Below, piece by piece: positions 35,677 through 46,922 of a DNA stretch of 64,000 nt. The DNA lies in the NCBI GenBank assembly GCA_029721435.1, contig CM056587.1:20220667-20284666 (forward strand). Reading direction: 5' to 3'. Positions within the stretch are counted from its first letter, which is position 1. Every line of letters begins with the position of its first letter. The notes under the pieces are model-generated. The model made no database searches. It was not told the origin of the DNA and worked only from the letters and a program-made list of their open reading frames with translations. The position numbers and the translations under genes are program-made. This DNA is from Gymnothorax reevesii (taxonomy: Eukaryota; Chordata; Actinopteri; Anguilliformes; Muraenidae).

Positions 35677-36706
35677 TGTTGTGATTTTGCCTTGTTTGCC
35701 ATGTTTTATAATAATTCTGCTTTGTCTGACCATAATTTGTATTGTGCTTTAGATTCCATACCTTGTTTTGTTTTTGCTTTATCTTTGTATGTCTTTCATA
35801 TTCCATCTTTGCAGTTAGATTCCAGTTCTTGTTTTGTTTCTTACCATGCATTGCACTTTGTCTCCCCCTGTCTGGTCTCATGTCTTGTTATTGCTCACAG
35901 CCCCAGTATTGCGTGCCACACTTTCGGGTGATTTCATGGTTTCTGGGATTTCAATAATTTCTTCCAATCTCGTTTGATTCCTTCGCCTTGCTTTTCTATA
36001 ATTACTATCATACTAATGGTTTATTATTTTAGTTAACGATACTAACCCAGACTAACATTGTTTATTGTTCTAACTTACTAATGAGCACTAGGGATTGTAT
36101 AGCTGCACTTTACTGATTGACTAACGAGCTCTCAACATTCGCCCTATTCTAGTCTACATCCCTTGTCTTTACTCAATCTACTTTGTTGCGTTTCAGCGGA
36201 TCCTTCGCACCTGTTAAACTCTGTTCTGCCTCCTTATCTGTGCACGTTAAAACTCCCTAAGCGGAGCCTTATGTCTGTCAATAAGCTGTCTTTGTGATCC
36301 CCGTCCGCGTTTTGGCTTTTGCCAATTTCATTGAGTAAATACACAAATACACAACTTTTTAAGCAGTCATTTCACAGCCAGCCCTTTGTCAGAACATTTC
36401 CCTTAGTTTGCCTGTGCTACAATCGTTTATGCCTTGTATTCTTTGTGATTCACTTCTGACTGGACTGTCCCTGATTACGATTTTAGCTTCGACTTGTTTG
36501 CATCTGTGTATCAAATCTTTTTGGCCCGACCACGAGTTTTGTGTTTGCTGCCCTGGTTACAACTTGGATTAAGTCCATGGGATTCTGAGTTTTGGATTCT
36601 GGACTTTATACATTTGCCTCCTGCTCTGCCGGGGTTCATCCCCATTCCTAATAAAGCACAAATTTTTTGGATTACTTGGTTCTCGTGCCTGGTTCCTGAG
36701 CGTAAC
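35677..36706 (+). mobile_element. Solo LTR, Gypsy type
   Basis: Pyrimidine-rich sequence shares long phrases with 57240-58521, such as GGGATTGTATAGCTGCACTT and TTTCGGGTGATTT. It ends with CCTAATAAAGCAC (polyA signal) and then GGTTCCTGAGCGTAAC, the usual end of this fish LTR type. The start TGTTGTG at 35677 is inferred from the sister copy. No internal gag or pol lies next to it. Confidence 0.6.
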
Positions 36707-36739
36707 CTCACAAATTTTAAAACTTAATCTTAATTTTTA

Positions 36740-37236
36740 AAGAGGAATGCCATTGAGAGACTGCCTTGGCCAGCCAGAAGCCCAGATTTTAATCCACTTG
36801 AGCTTCTATGGGATGTAATGGGTCGACAAATCAAACTAGATTTCGTCAGTAAGCATGGCTTACAGGACACCCCCCGCATGTAAATCAGTACATTCATACT
36901 GAAATCATCAGACCTACAATAACAACAAGTAGTTGGGCAGTACCACAGTCAATAGACCTTCCACCAAGAAAAAAAATTTTCAAAATCGGATGAGTAGGTT
37001 ATGAGATCTAGGTCCGGACGCACAGACGCACGCACACACGGACGGACAAAGCAAATCCAGTGTACCCCCCCTAAACTTTGTTGCGGGGGGTATAAAGAAA
37101 AAATCCCCCTGGGCAAACTGTGCAAGAACTGGCTCTGGCACTCCGAGAGGAGTGGCAGCGAATTACAATGTGGAGAATCCAAAGACTGGTTCACAGCATG
37201 AGAAGACATGTCAGAGATGTTATCCGTGCGCAGGGT
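36740..37236 (+). pseudogene. Tc1-like transposase C-terminus, interrupted
   Basis: The first part reads ERLPWPARSPDFNPLELLWD and MGRQIKLDFVS. After the insertion at 36867-37093 it resumes with QELALALREEWQRITMWRIQ, then RRHVRDVIRAQGG. Together this is the third-acid block and C-terminal tail of a Tc1-like transposase. Nothing upstream of the WPARSPD block remains. Confidence 0.75.
36867..37093. mobile_element. MITE with CCCCCCGCA termini
   Basis: It begins ACACCCCCCGCATG and the reverse complement of its end reads TATACCCCCCGCAACA. The inside has a GACGCACAGACGCACGCAC cluster like that of the 21198 element. It splits the Tc1 coding homology, which shows insertion. Confidence 0.65.
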
Positions 37237-37958
37237 GGTTAGACCCGATATTGATGAATTTTTGCTGCAGGATTAGGCATTATGTTATCCTTGTCTCTGA
37301 TGAATTCCTTTAGTCTCTCGTTAACTTTTTTCTGGTCCCATTTTTCAGTATTTTTACTGTTCATCGAAACATGAATAAATTCAAAATTGTTGACACTTTA
37401 TCTCTTGTTATCATTCTCAGAAGGTAATGACAGTTGTGGCTTTCGAGCAGACACAAAACAAGATTACATATATGCATTAAATACCTAAGACGAATGTATC
37501 ACCAAAACTTCAAAATATTGGGGGTGCTTAACTTTTGCACAGGTGCATATAAAAAAATGCCTTCGCCTGCTACTGCTGCCAGTAACGCTGCCTGCTGTTG
37601 CAATACTATTGCCTGCTGATATTTAACATTTCTCCTCCACCCCAGCATCCAGTCTGTGGACTGGAGGGAAATGTACCTGTACCCTGCTCCCTTCTCCTCA
37701 GTAAGCCACAAGTCTGTTTAGGTGAGACAAAACTACACCGCTTGGTCAGAAAAAAGTTGCGCACCCTAACATTTTGTTGGAACATCTTTAGCTTTTATCA
37801 TTGCAGCACTGTTACTACAATCTTATGCATTAAAACATTTATTTCTGACTAGAGTTGCATTATTTTTTGCCCGAGATCCTGTATTGATTATGAAAGAGTT
37901 AAACCATTCACAAAAGCCGTCTCCAGCACATCCAAAACTGGTGAAGGTTAGGACTCTA
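37237..37958. other. No gene recognised
   Basis: No exon or domain is supported. Short open frames at 37434-37711 on both strands are unrecognised. Confidence 0.4.
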
Positions 37959-38121
37959 TGGTGGCCAGTTCAAATAACAAAATGATTCCTCATGCTCACT
38001 GAACCACTCTTTCTCAGTTTCAGCCCAGTAAATCAAAGCACTGTCATCCTGGAATACGCCTAATTTGTCAGGGATTAAAAAATGTATTGATGGAATGACC
38101 AGGTAATTCAGTACTTTCAGG
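37959..38121 (-). pseudogene. Tc1-like transposase fragment
   Basis: The minus strand reads LKVLNYLVIPSIHFLIPD, then GVFQDDSAL and EKEWFSEHEESFCYLNWPP. This matches the Tc1 block with the second catalytic Asp (FQDDNA) and the following helix. It is cut off at 38121 by the TAA tail of the LINE. Confidence 0.7.
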
Positions 38122-38549
38122 TAAATAATAATAATAATAATAATAATATATATCTTTATTTGTATAGCACCTTTCATACAAAAAGAAATCAAAACTTTTA
38201 CAAAGTTAAAAGGCAGTTTAAGAACAAATAATACAGAGATGATGTTAATAAAATAATACAGAGTCAAAATAGTCAAGACAGCAATAATAAAATGGAAGGA
38301 TAAGAACAGTAAAATAATAAAAATCATTGATATCATAAATTGATAAAGGGAGAAAACAGTAAAACAGCATTGCAAGATTAAAAAGGAAGGGCATTTTAGT
38401 TGCCATTTAAAAATGTCCACTGACCTAGCCTCTCTGATATTTTTGGCAGGGTGTTCCACAGTTTCGGCATATACTGGAAAAAAAAACACCATCTCCAACT
38501 GTCTTTTGTGTTGCCCCGGGAACTTTTAGAAGCGCAGTTTCAGATGACC

Positions 38550-38936
38550 TTAAGCTCCCTTGTGCAACACCATCAGATATGTCATCTTTTTCTGACTTGT
38601 GGTCTCTAAGGCTTGCATAAAACGGTCTCCCTGTGATATACTTTTTGAACCAGTGAAGCGCAGATTTAGAAAGAGTAACCCCATTTTTGAGTCAGGTAAT
38701 TTGAATGTTGTGGTCAATTGTGTCAAAACAGCACTCAGATCTAAAACAATAAGAACTGAAACCAAGTTTGCCTCACCACTCAGTCTAAGATTGTTTAGTA
38801 TTTTCGTTAGAACAGTCTCTGTGCTATGCTTTGACCTAAAACCGGACTGGAACTTCTCTAAAATTGTGTTTCCATTAACAAAGGTTGTACGTTGATTAAA
38901 AACTACTTTTCGGAGTATTTTGCTCATAACTGGATG
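38550..38936 (-). pseudogene. LINE reverse transcriptase, middle part
   Basis: From 38927 the minus strand reads MSKILRKVVFNQRTTF, then ILEKFQSGFRSKHSTETVL and LIVLDLSAV. These correspond to the fingers/palm motifs of L2-group reverse transcriptases, whose normal form is ...SKILEKVV..., FQSGFR..HSTETAL and the first catalytic Asp region LDLSAAFD. The catalytic region is already degenerate here. Confidence 0.8.
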
Positions 38937-38942
38937 GTTGGA

Positions 38943-39057
38943 GATACTCCAATTACTGGCCTATCTTCAACCATCCCTTTATGAGCAAGATACTCTAATT
39001 ACTGGCCTATCTTGCTCATAAAGGGATGGTTGAAGACAGGCCTGTAATTGGAGTATC
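38943..39057. repeat. Hairpin at the array edge
   Basis: Bases 38943-38992 (GATACTCCAATTACTGGCCT...) pair with 39008-39057 over 50 bases with few mismatches, around a 15-base loop. The outermost one to two array units are therefore inverted relative to all the others. Confidence 0.85.
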
Positions 39058-41927
39058 TTGCTTATAAAGGGAAGGTGGAGACAGGCCTGTAATTGGAGTA
39101 TCTTGCTCATAAAGGGATGGTTGGAGACAGGCCTGTAATTGGAGTATCTTGCTCATAAAGGATAGGTTGGAGACAGGCCTGTAATTGGAGTATCTTGCTC
39201 ATAAAGTGAAGGTTGGAGACAGGCCTGTAATTGGAGTATCTTGCTCATAAAGGGATGGTTGGAGACAGGCCTGTAATTGGAGTATCTTGCTCATAAAGTG
39301 AAGGTGGAGACAGGCTTGTAATTGGAGTATCTTGCTAATAAAGGATAGGTTGGAGACAGGCCTGTAATTGGAGTATCTTGCTCATAAAGTGAAGGTTGGA
39401 AACAGGCCTGTAATTGGAGTATCTTGCTCATAAAGTGAAGGTTGGAGACAGGCCTGTAATTGGAGTATCTTGCTCATAAAGTGAAGGTGGAGACAGGCTT
39501 GTAATTGGAGTATCTTGCTCATAAAGTGAAGGTGGAGACAGGCCTGTAATTGGAGTATCTTGCTCATAAAGTGAAGGTTGGAGACAGGCCTGTAATTGGA
39601 GTATCTTGCTCATAAAGTGAAGGTTGGAAACAGGCCTGTAATTGGAGTATCTTGCTCATAAAGTGAAGGTTGGAGACAGGCCAGTAATTGGAGTATCTTG
39701 CTTATAAAGGGAAGGTGGAGACAGGCCTGTAATTGGAGTATCTTGCTCATAAAGGGATGGTTGGAGACAGGCCTGTAATTGGAGTATCTTGCTCATAAAG
39801 GATAGGTTGGAGACAGGCCTGTAATTGGAGTATCTTGCTAATAAAGGATAGGTTGGAGACAGGCCTGTAATTGGAGTATCTTGCTCATAAAGTGAAGGTT
39901 GGAGACAGGCCTGTAATTGGAGTATCTTGCTCATAAAGGGATGGTTGGAGACAAACCTGTAATTGGAGTATCTTGCTCATAAAGTGAAGGTGGAGACAGG
40001 CTTGTAATTGGAGTATCTTGCTAATAAAGGATAGGTTGGAGACAGGCCTGTAATTGGAGTATCTTGCTCATAAAGTGAAGGTTGGAAACAGGCCTGTAAT
40101 TGGAGTATCTTGCTCATAAAGTGAAGGTGGAGACAGGCTTGTAATTGGAGTATCTTGCTCATAAAGTGAAGGTGGAGACAGGCCTGTAATTGGAGTATCT
40201 TGCTCATAAAGTGAAGGTTGGAGACAGGCCTGTAATTGGAGTATCTTGCTCATAAAGTGAAGGTTGGAGACAGGCCAGTAATTGGAGTATCTTGCTCATA
40301 AAGTGAAGGTTGGAAACAGGCCTGTAATTGGAGTATCTTGCTCATAAAGTGAAGGTTGGAGACAGGCCAGTAATTGGAGTATCTTGCTCATAAAGTGAAG
40401 GTGGAGACAGGCTTGTAATTGGAGTATCTTGCTCATAAAGTGAAGGTGGAGACAGGCTTGTAATTGGAGTATCTTGCTCATAAAGTGAAGGTTGGAAACA
40501 GGCCTGTAATTGGAGTTTCTTGCTCATAAAGTGAAGGTTGGAGACAGGCCTGTAATTGGAGTATCTTGCTCATAAAGTGAAGGTTGGAAACAGGCCTGTA
40601 ATTGGAGTATCTTGCTCATAAAGTGAAGGTTGGAGACAGGCCTGTAATTGGAGTATCTTGCTCATAAAGTGAAGGTGGAGACAGGCTTGTAATTGGAGTA
40701 TCTTGCTCATAAAGTGAAGGTGGAGACAGGCCTGTAATTGGAGTATCTTGCTCATCAAGGGATGGTTGGAGACAGGCCTGTAATTGGAGTATCTTGCTCA
40801 TAAAGTGAAGGTTGGAGACAGGCCTGTAATTGGAGTATCTTGCTCATCAAGGGATGGTTGGAGACAGGCCTGTAATTGGAGTATTTTGCTCATAAAGTGA
40901 AGGTGGAGACAGGCCTGTAATTGGAGTATCTTGCTCATCAAGGGATGGTTGGAGACAGGCCTGTAATTGGAGTATCTTGCTCATAAAGTGAAGGTGGAGA
41001 CAGGCTTGTAATTGGAGTATCTTGCTAATAAAGGATAGGTTGGAGACAGGCCTGTAATTGGAGTATCTTGCTCATAAAGTGAAGGTTGGAAACAGGCCTG
41101 TAATTGGAGTATCTTGCTCATAAAGTGAAGGTTGGAGACAGGCCTGTAATTGGAGTATCTTGCTCATAAAGTGAAGGTGGAGACAGGCTTGTAATTGGAG
41201 TATCTTGCTCATAAAATGAAGGTGGAGACAGGCCTGTAATTGGAGTATCTTGCTCATAAAGTGAAGGTTGGAGACAGGCCTGTAATCGGAGTATCTTGCT
41301 CATAAAGTGAAGGTTGGAAGCAGGCCTGTAATTGGAGTATCTTGCTCATAAAGTGAAGGTTGGAGACAGGCCAGTAATTGGAGTATCTTGCTCATAAAGT
41401 GAAGGTGGAGACAGGCTTGTAATTGGAGTATCTTGCTCATAAAGTGAAGGTGGAGACAGGCTTGTAATTGGAGTATCTTGCTCATAAAGTAAAGGTTGGA
41501 GACAGGCCTGTAATTGGAGTATCTTGCTCATAAAGTGAAGGTTGGAAACAGGCCTGTAATTGGAGTATCTTGCTCATAAAGTGAAGGTTGGAGACAGGCC
41601 TGTAATTGGAGTATCTTGCTCATCAAGGGATGGTTGGAGACAGGCCTGTAATTGGAGTATCTTGCTCATCAAGGGATGGTTGGAGACAGGCCTGTAATTG
41701 GAGTATCTTGCTCATAAAGTGAAGGTGGAGACAGGCCTGTAATTGGAGTATCTTGCTCATCAAGGGATGTTGGAGACAGGCCTGTAATTGGAGTATCTTG
41801 CTCATAAAGGATAGGTTGGAGACAGGCCTGTAATTGGAGTATCTTGCTCATAAAGGATAGGTTGGAGACAGGCCTGTAATTGGAGTATCTTGCTCATCAA
41901 GGGATGGTTGGAGACAGGCCTGTAATT
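38943..41927. repeat. 46-bp minisatellite array, about 65 copies
   Basis: The unit in + orientation is GGAGACAGGCCTGTAATTGG followed by AGTATCTTGCTCATAAAGTGAAGGTT, 45-47 bases long. Variants differ at GCCTG/GCTTG, GGTT/GGT, and AAAGTGAAGG, AAAGGGATGG, AAAGGATAGG or TCAAGGGATGG. Each unit holds the 10-base palindrome ACAGGCCTGT. There are no unique spacers. On the minus strand one frame of a unit reads NYRPVSNL..FMSKIL; because 46 is not a multiple of three, the frame rotates and gives many spurious open frames of about 61 codons. Confidence 0.97.
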
Positions 41928-41934
41928 GCTGAGA

Positions 41935-42290
41935 ATATAAGGATCTAAATTACATTTCTTTTGCAGGAGTTTCACAAAACCTCTTTAAAAAGCAATGGGA
42001 AAAATTCCTGTCTCCAAAGATGTGTTATTTATCTGTAGAGCAGATGTGGAAACTGTAAAAAAAATTTTTGGCTTGATGAAGAGGGTCAGAGGCAAGGGCA
42101 AGATTTAATAATCAATCTATACTTGAGAACAATTTAGAGTTGCTAACACTTTCTGCTATAATTCTTGAAAAGTAGGCTCTTCTCTTGGAACTATGATATT
42201 GTTGTAGCAACTGTAATTATGCATTTCTTTAATAAGCTGCAATGAGCCTCTAGTTTGGTCGCTCTCCATTTTCTTTCAGCTTTCCTACAA
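41935..42290 (-). pseudogene. LINE reverse transcriptase, upstream part
   Basis: Immediately before the array, the minus strand reads VKLLQKKCNLDPYILSNYRP, preceded by SLETGIFPIAF and, further upstream (near 42285), RKAERKWRATKLEAH. These match the region of L2-group ORF2 between the endonuclease and reverse-transcriptase motifs. Stops and frameshifts are present. The NYRP at the end is the start of the sequence that the array repeats. Confidence 0.75.
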
Positions 42291-42304
42291 GATCTCTTCC
42301 AGGC

Positions 42305-42650
42305 CCGGCCCTAGAACAGGGAATTGGGGGGGCATAGACACGCACCTTTATGACAATTAGGATAGTCCTGGCTAGTTCAATTATTTTCCTATATTGACGC
42401 GTTTTTCAATTCTCGTAAATGGCAACTGAAGACGCGGTTCCTCTCCATATGCGATCTAACAGCGAAGAAATGAGGAGGTAAACTCAGTAGAACTGAGAAT
42501 TGGGGTGGACAAAACATCCATTTTAAACAATTATTAGTCCCGACCCGTTCATAGTCATTTTCATAATTAACAAAAGGCTCACTCCGAGAGCACTTTACAG
42601 GTGCTGCTTGTTCTCCCTGAGAACAGATGAAAAAAAGTTTCTTGACTCCA
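42305..42650 (-). mobile_element. Long-TIR element, left-end copy
   Basis: It matches 45305-45519 plus 46925-47000 of the complete copy without the nested insert (for example CAAAACATCCATTTTAAACA, CACTCCGAGAGCACT and AGGTGCTGCTTGTTCTCCC). The remaining right half is not recognisable before the Gypsy insertion at 42840. Confidence 0.65.
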
Positions 42651-42839
42651 TTTCACTCAAAATTATTTCTATCTCCGCTTCGGAGTAATTCTTTTTTCTC
42701 TTTCTTTGTTTGCACCATGACTGACAGGTCTACTGGAAGCATCTACACCACCTTATATAGTGGTCATTGGAAATTCATGGGCAGGGATTTATGCCAATAG
42801 CTGCTTACCAGGAGCGCATAGTCAGTCAGTTTACGATGG

Positions 42840-43733
42840 TGAAAGGAAGGGGCTTAGACTCCAAATGCAGTTCAGCATCGGCAGTGCGTTTATTAGGATT
42901 AATACAGCTCATGGTCAAAAACAGAAACAGATCGATAGCCAGGCAAACAGGGTAATGCAGAATAGTCAGAATCAGAGTCAGGGGACAAGCAAGTAGTTCA
43001 GTAACCAGAGAATCAATCCGCACAAAGACAGTAACTAAGGGGCTGAGCTAAGGGAATGGAAGGGGAAGGAAAAAGGGAGTTGGATGGGATAAGGGATAAA
43101 CACAGGAGAATCAAAACAGATGGGTACAAAATGGGAATAAGGGAGAACGAAGTACAAAGCAATCAAACAACGTAATACAAACAATCAATAACGAGACTTA
43201 CGGGAGAATTCACAGAAAACGAGCAATCAACAATCGAAACCAAGAAAGCGCAGAAACAAGACTTAACCAAAGCGAGCTATGGGAATAAACGAGTCGACAG
43301 GGAGCTGCGGTAAAAATGCGTCTTTTGAACACACTAATCAGTGTAATCCCAGCTAGAATGCAGGACAGCTGTAGAGGGAGGCGGAACTAGAAAAGCAAGG
43401 ACGGTGATAGGAAAGCGAGGGGAAACAGGTGGAGTTCTAACTCTGATCTAACTAATCACCCGTGCCTCGCTAACTATTCTTCGGTGCGGATAGCCAATGA
43501 GAACAGCCAGAGAGAAGGAAGTGGAATTACCTCACCGAAGTATAGAGAAGAGAGTGTGAAGACTGACAAGACGCTACAAGACGGAAACGAAAAGAAAACG
43601 TTCAAGACTTAAAGACAGCGCAATCGTAACAGAAACATACATAATCTAAACGAAGAAAAATAATAAATTAATAAATAGCAATAAACTACTGAAACATACT
43701 AAAAACAAACATACAAATCAGCGATTTCTAACA
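42840..43733 (-). repeat. 3' LTR of the Gypsy element
   Basis: This 894-base LTR reads TGTTAGAAATCGCTGATTTG at its 5' end on the minus strand and contains CCTAATAAACGCAC near its 3' end (polyA signal). The first 80 bases are repeated at 43954-44033, which is the remnant of the 5' LTR. Confidence 0.75.
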
Positions 43734-43950
43734 GAACACTCCACTCTATGACCGCCACCTGGCGGTGTTAACTGAGGCTTAAAAGTCCTTTTGTGAAAGT
43801 CCTTGATTAGGTCTTTATCCAGAATGTGACGTGCTGGGACCCATGAGCGTTCCTCCGGGCCGTATCCTTCCCAGTCCACTAAATATTGCAGACCCCTTCC
43901 TCGACGACGAACGTCCAGCAGCTTGCTCACAGTGTATGAAAAATATATAT
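43734..43950 (-). pseudogene. Gypsy integrase chromodomain fragment
   Basis: The minus strand encodes [20 protein letters not shown], then [20 protein letters not shown] and a Lys/Phe-rich end. This is the C-terminal chromodomain of Ty3/Gypsy integrases, which is thought to guide integration. The frame runs through the LTR boundary to a stop at 43718-43720. All upstream pol is missing. Confidence 0.85.
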
Positions 43951-44038
43951 ATGAAAAATGATAAATAAATAAATAGCAATAAAAACAACTAAAACATACT
44001 AAAAACAAACATACAAATCAGCGATTTCAAACAGATGG

Positions 44039-45304
44039 ATTGGCATTCTTGATAATACACACGAGTTTACGATCAGATCTGAGATTCCCGCAGCGTTCAT
44101 GAATCCGTAGTAGGTTTTCCATGTGCAAATCTACGCACAAATTTACTAACGTTTCATGAATGAGACCCATTAAATCCAATTCCTTCTCAGGGATAATATT
44201 TTTAATTTAAAAAACCTCTAGTTTGTGAGAGATCTTGCATTAAGTAATGTCATATTGATAACACTATTTGACATTTAATGTTTTAAGAGTTTTACTAAAA
44301 TATCAACCAGACCGCAGCCAGCGTTAAAATTGGGTCAACTTCGTAGCCTAATTGACTTCGAACAGAGATAATAGGAGGAAACAGATATGTGTCCTGAGTC
44401 ACTGAGGAAGCAATTAGTCATTTGCCTGTGGCCAGCTGTGTAGAATATAAAATGTTCCCAGCTTGCTTCCATGAACCCAGCATATTCAGATGAATGTCGT
44501 CTCTTCTGAAGAAAGATGAACGCTCCCAGAGGAAGTTAAAATTGTCAATAAAATAATAAACAGTTTGCGTGTGGAGCATACTGACTGAAGCCAAGTGTGG
44601 TGAAAAAAAATTCGGGTAAAACACAAAATCCCTCAACCCAGAGTTGGAAGAGGACCAGAAATAAAAACACATTTTCCACAGTCTTTGAGTGCCGTAAGCA
44701 GAGAGATAGAATTGTGTTTCGAAAGTTCAGACTGTTGGTATCATTAGTGTCTACATGGACAACGTTTCAGGCATGAGGATATTTAACAAGACGGCTTGGA
44801 ATAGCACCCGGTAAGCAGTACGTGAAAGCAGATTTAGCTTGAATGTTCCTCACGATGGAGTCCTCAATTATCAAGGTGACCGGAGGTGGCGGGGCATTGT
44901 CCGAAGACCTGGTTGTGACCCGAGGAGTACCCGACGCTGGTGGCAGCGGTAAAACAGTGCTTGACTAGGGCCGGACTGCCGGAGGAACTGGCTCTCTCAA
45001 CACTGGCGGCGGAGAGGCATCTAGCTAGTCCGTTGGCTTCATTTAATTGTTGCATAATATTACTGAGCCTAGACCTGATCAGTTAAATCAACCCCAATAC
45101 TGTCTCCAGAGACTTGTACAGTGGGAACAATGTATGACGAGTGCATCACTTTATGGGCTTCCTTTCTTGCTTTCATGTGCACATTGCTATGGAACAGGGT
45201 AAATCTGGACCTTCTTACATTGTTCCCCAGTCCAATCTTTATGCTCCCTAGCAAACTGAAATAGTTTTACTTCCCATTAATCCCACTGACAAGTGGCTTG
45301 TCAT
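44039..45304. other. No gene recognised
   Basis: No exon, transposase or clear terminal repeats were found. Minus-strand frames at 44418-44672 and 44864-45055 have no recognisable domain. Confidence 0.4.
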
Positions 45305-45519
45305 AAAGGGGCACAGACACGCCCCTTTATGCCCAACAATTAGTCTTGGCAAGTTCTCAATCATTTTCCTTTATTAACGAGTTTTCCAATTGCAACTGAA
45401 GACACGTTTGCGATCTCACAGCGATTAAAAAAAGGCAAAATTAAATACAGTGTCGGAACGAGAACAGAGAATTGGGTTGCACAAAACATCCATTTAAAAC
45501 AATTATTAGTCCTGACCTG

Positions 45520-46922
45520 GGGCCAGTTACACAAAACGTATTGTAAGTGCTTGTCGTAGGACACCAAACTTAGGACAACGCTGAGACATGTCGTAACTGC
45601 CGTTTCACCAAAAACTCTTATGCGTGTCGTAAATTCCGCATCTTAAGAAATGTCTTAGGACATGTCCTAAATGACATACACAAACATCCCTGGCCGTGAA
45701 GTCCTGACAGGTGTCTCCAACTTTAGGAAGGTCATATCTGAGTGGCAAATTGTCAATTTTGGAAGGATGTATGTAGGTATGTATGTATGTATGTATGCAT
45801 GCATGAGCAGTTTATATGATATATACAATAATAAATAAATTAACATTAGCATCATAGAATAAATGGCTCTAAGACTGCTATATAGCACACACAAACGCAA
45901 AGAGGTGGTATTTCTCTGAAGTATAGCAAAAAAAAAAAAAAAAAACAGCATCCCGGTGCAGTCTTGAATGAACGACCCAGAAAATGCCAGAGGGTGTGTG
46001 AAATTCTTCTTCCAGAAATTCCCCTGGAAAAAACTTGACTGCCATCAGTATTTCTCAGCGACGTACTGAATGGACCTAAGCAAAGGGATACAAAATCGTC
46101 TCTGTATAACCAATTAGGCTACTCTTAGTCTGTCCCCATTTACTTTGTTCAATCAGTAATCAAACAGTAGATTTGCTTATTTAATAAGTTGAATGAATAG
46201 ATACTCCAATTTATCAAGATAGCATGTTTGACTATAGAATTTTGAAAGTGAAATGACCATAGAACGGCACAGTTTGGCAAGAATGTGATTGCACAGTTTT
46301 TTGTGGGCTTACATTTAGCCATTTTGAGCGATTGCGATAATTTATATCTCAATGTCAGGTTTCTTTTGTTACACTGAATGTTTTCCACAACATTTTGTAA
46401 ACATTTGAGTATATTATATACGCCTAAAATCCACAGCGATCTTTAATTAAACATAAAGAGATTCATTTTATGTGTAATAATCACCTAAAAATTCTACAGT
46501 GAGACATGAAATTCAGTTTCATTCAATTGGGATGTGGCGATGTTAAACCACGATTTTTTTTAAAAGCGTGAACGCTTGCCGCCGTGGGGCATGTAGACAG
46601 TTGCGTGCAATGTCTTGAAATGTACACATTTGAAGTGGTCTCACTGTAGCCATTTTTGGAGATTATTACATATAAATTAAAATGAGATTTATTTTAAGAT
46701 CTCAGCACACTTAAGTCACCTCCCACCACACGTAGGTTTCTGTCATAATTCCTTGTCCTAACTTGTGTTTGTGCAACGGCTCTTTTCGCCGTTGATAGCT
46801 GTTGCACCAATTTGTCTTATGATACAGCACTTAAGACAAGGCTTGTCGTAGTCATCGTTGGTGCAACCCATTTTCATCCCTAACTTTAGGACAGCACTTA
46901 GGATGGTTGGTGCAGCCGGCCC
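45520..46922. mobile_element. Harbinger-like non-autonomous insert
   Basis: It starts GGGCCAGTTACACAAAACG and its reverse-complemented end reads GGGCCGGCTGCACCAACC, with CTG at both flanks (45517-45519 and 46923-46925). The 3-base duplication and GGGCC...GCACAAA-type ends fit PIF/Harbinger non-autonomous elements. Subterminal TAAGTGCTGTCCTAA-like words recur in both orientations. The pre-insertion order is confirmed by the uninterrupted match at 42510-42560. Confidence 0.75.
45774..45806. repeat. GTAT/GCAT microsatellite
   Basis: (TATG)n run with two GCATGCATG units at its end. Confidence 0.9.

Larger units (their letters stand above)
38122..42300 (-). mobile_element. L2/CR1-group LINE with internal satellite
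   Basis: Minus-strand LINE. Its 3' end is AGGTGCTATACAAATAAAGA followed by a (TTA)n tail at 38122-38150. Upstream come the 3' UTR (to about 38550), reverse-transcriptase coding relics (38550-38936), the 46-bp tandem array, and more upstream reverse-transcriptase relics (41935-42290). Stops and frameshifts are present throughout. It is inserted in a Tc1 relic. The true 5' end is not seen. Confidence 0.75.
42840..44033 (-). mobile_element. Internally deleted Gypsy element with TSD
   Basis: The pentamer GATGG flanks the element (42835-42839 and 44034-44038). On the minus strand the element begins TGTTTGAAATCGCTG, has about 80 bases of 5' LTR, jumps into the end of pol (chromodomain), and finishes with a complete 3' LTR ending TTTCA. 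Almost all of gag and pol is deleted. Confidence 0.8.

Noticed and set aside
38943..41927. CRISPR array or repeat-rich protein (many MSKILQLQACL frames)
   Set aside because: Units are contiguous with no unique spacers, and 46 bases is not a multiple of three, so frames rotate and break. The window is eukaryotic.
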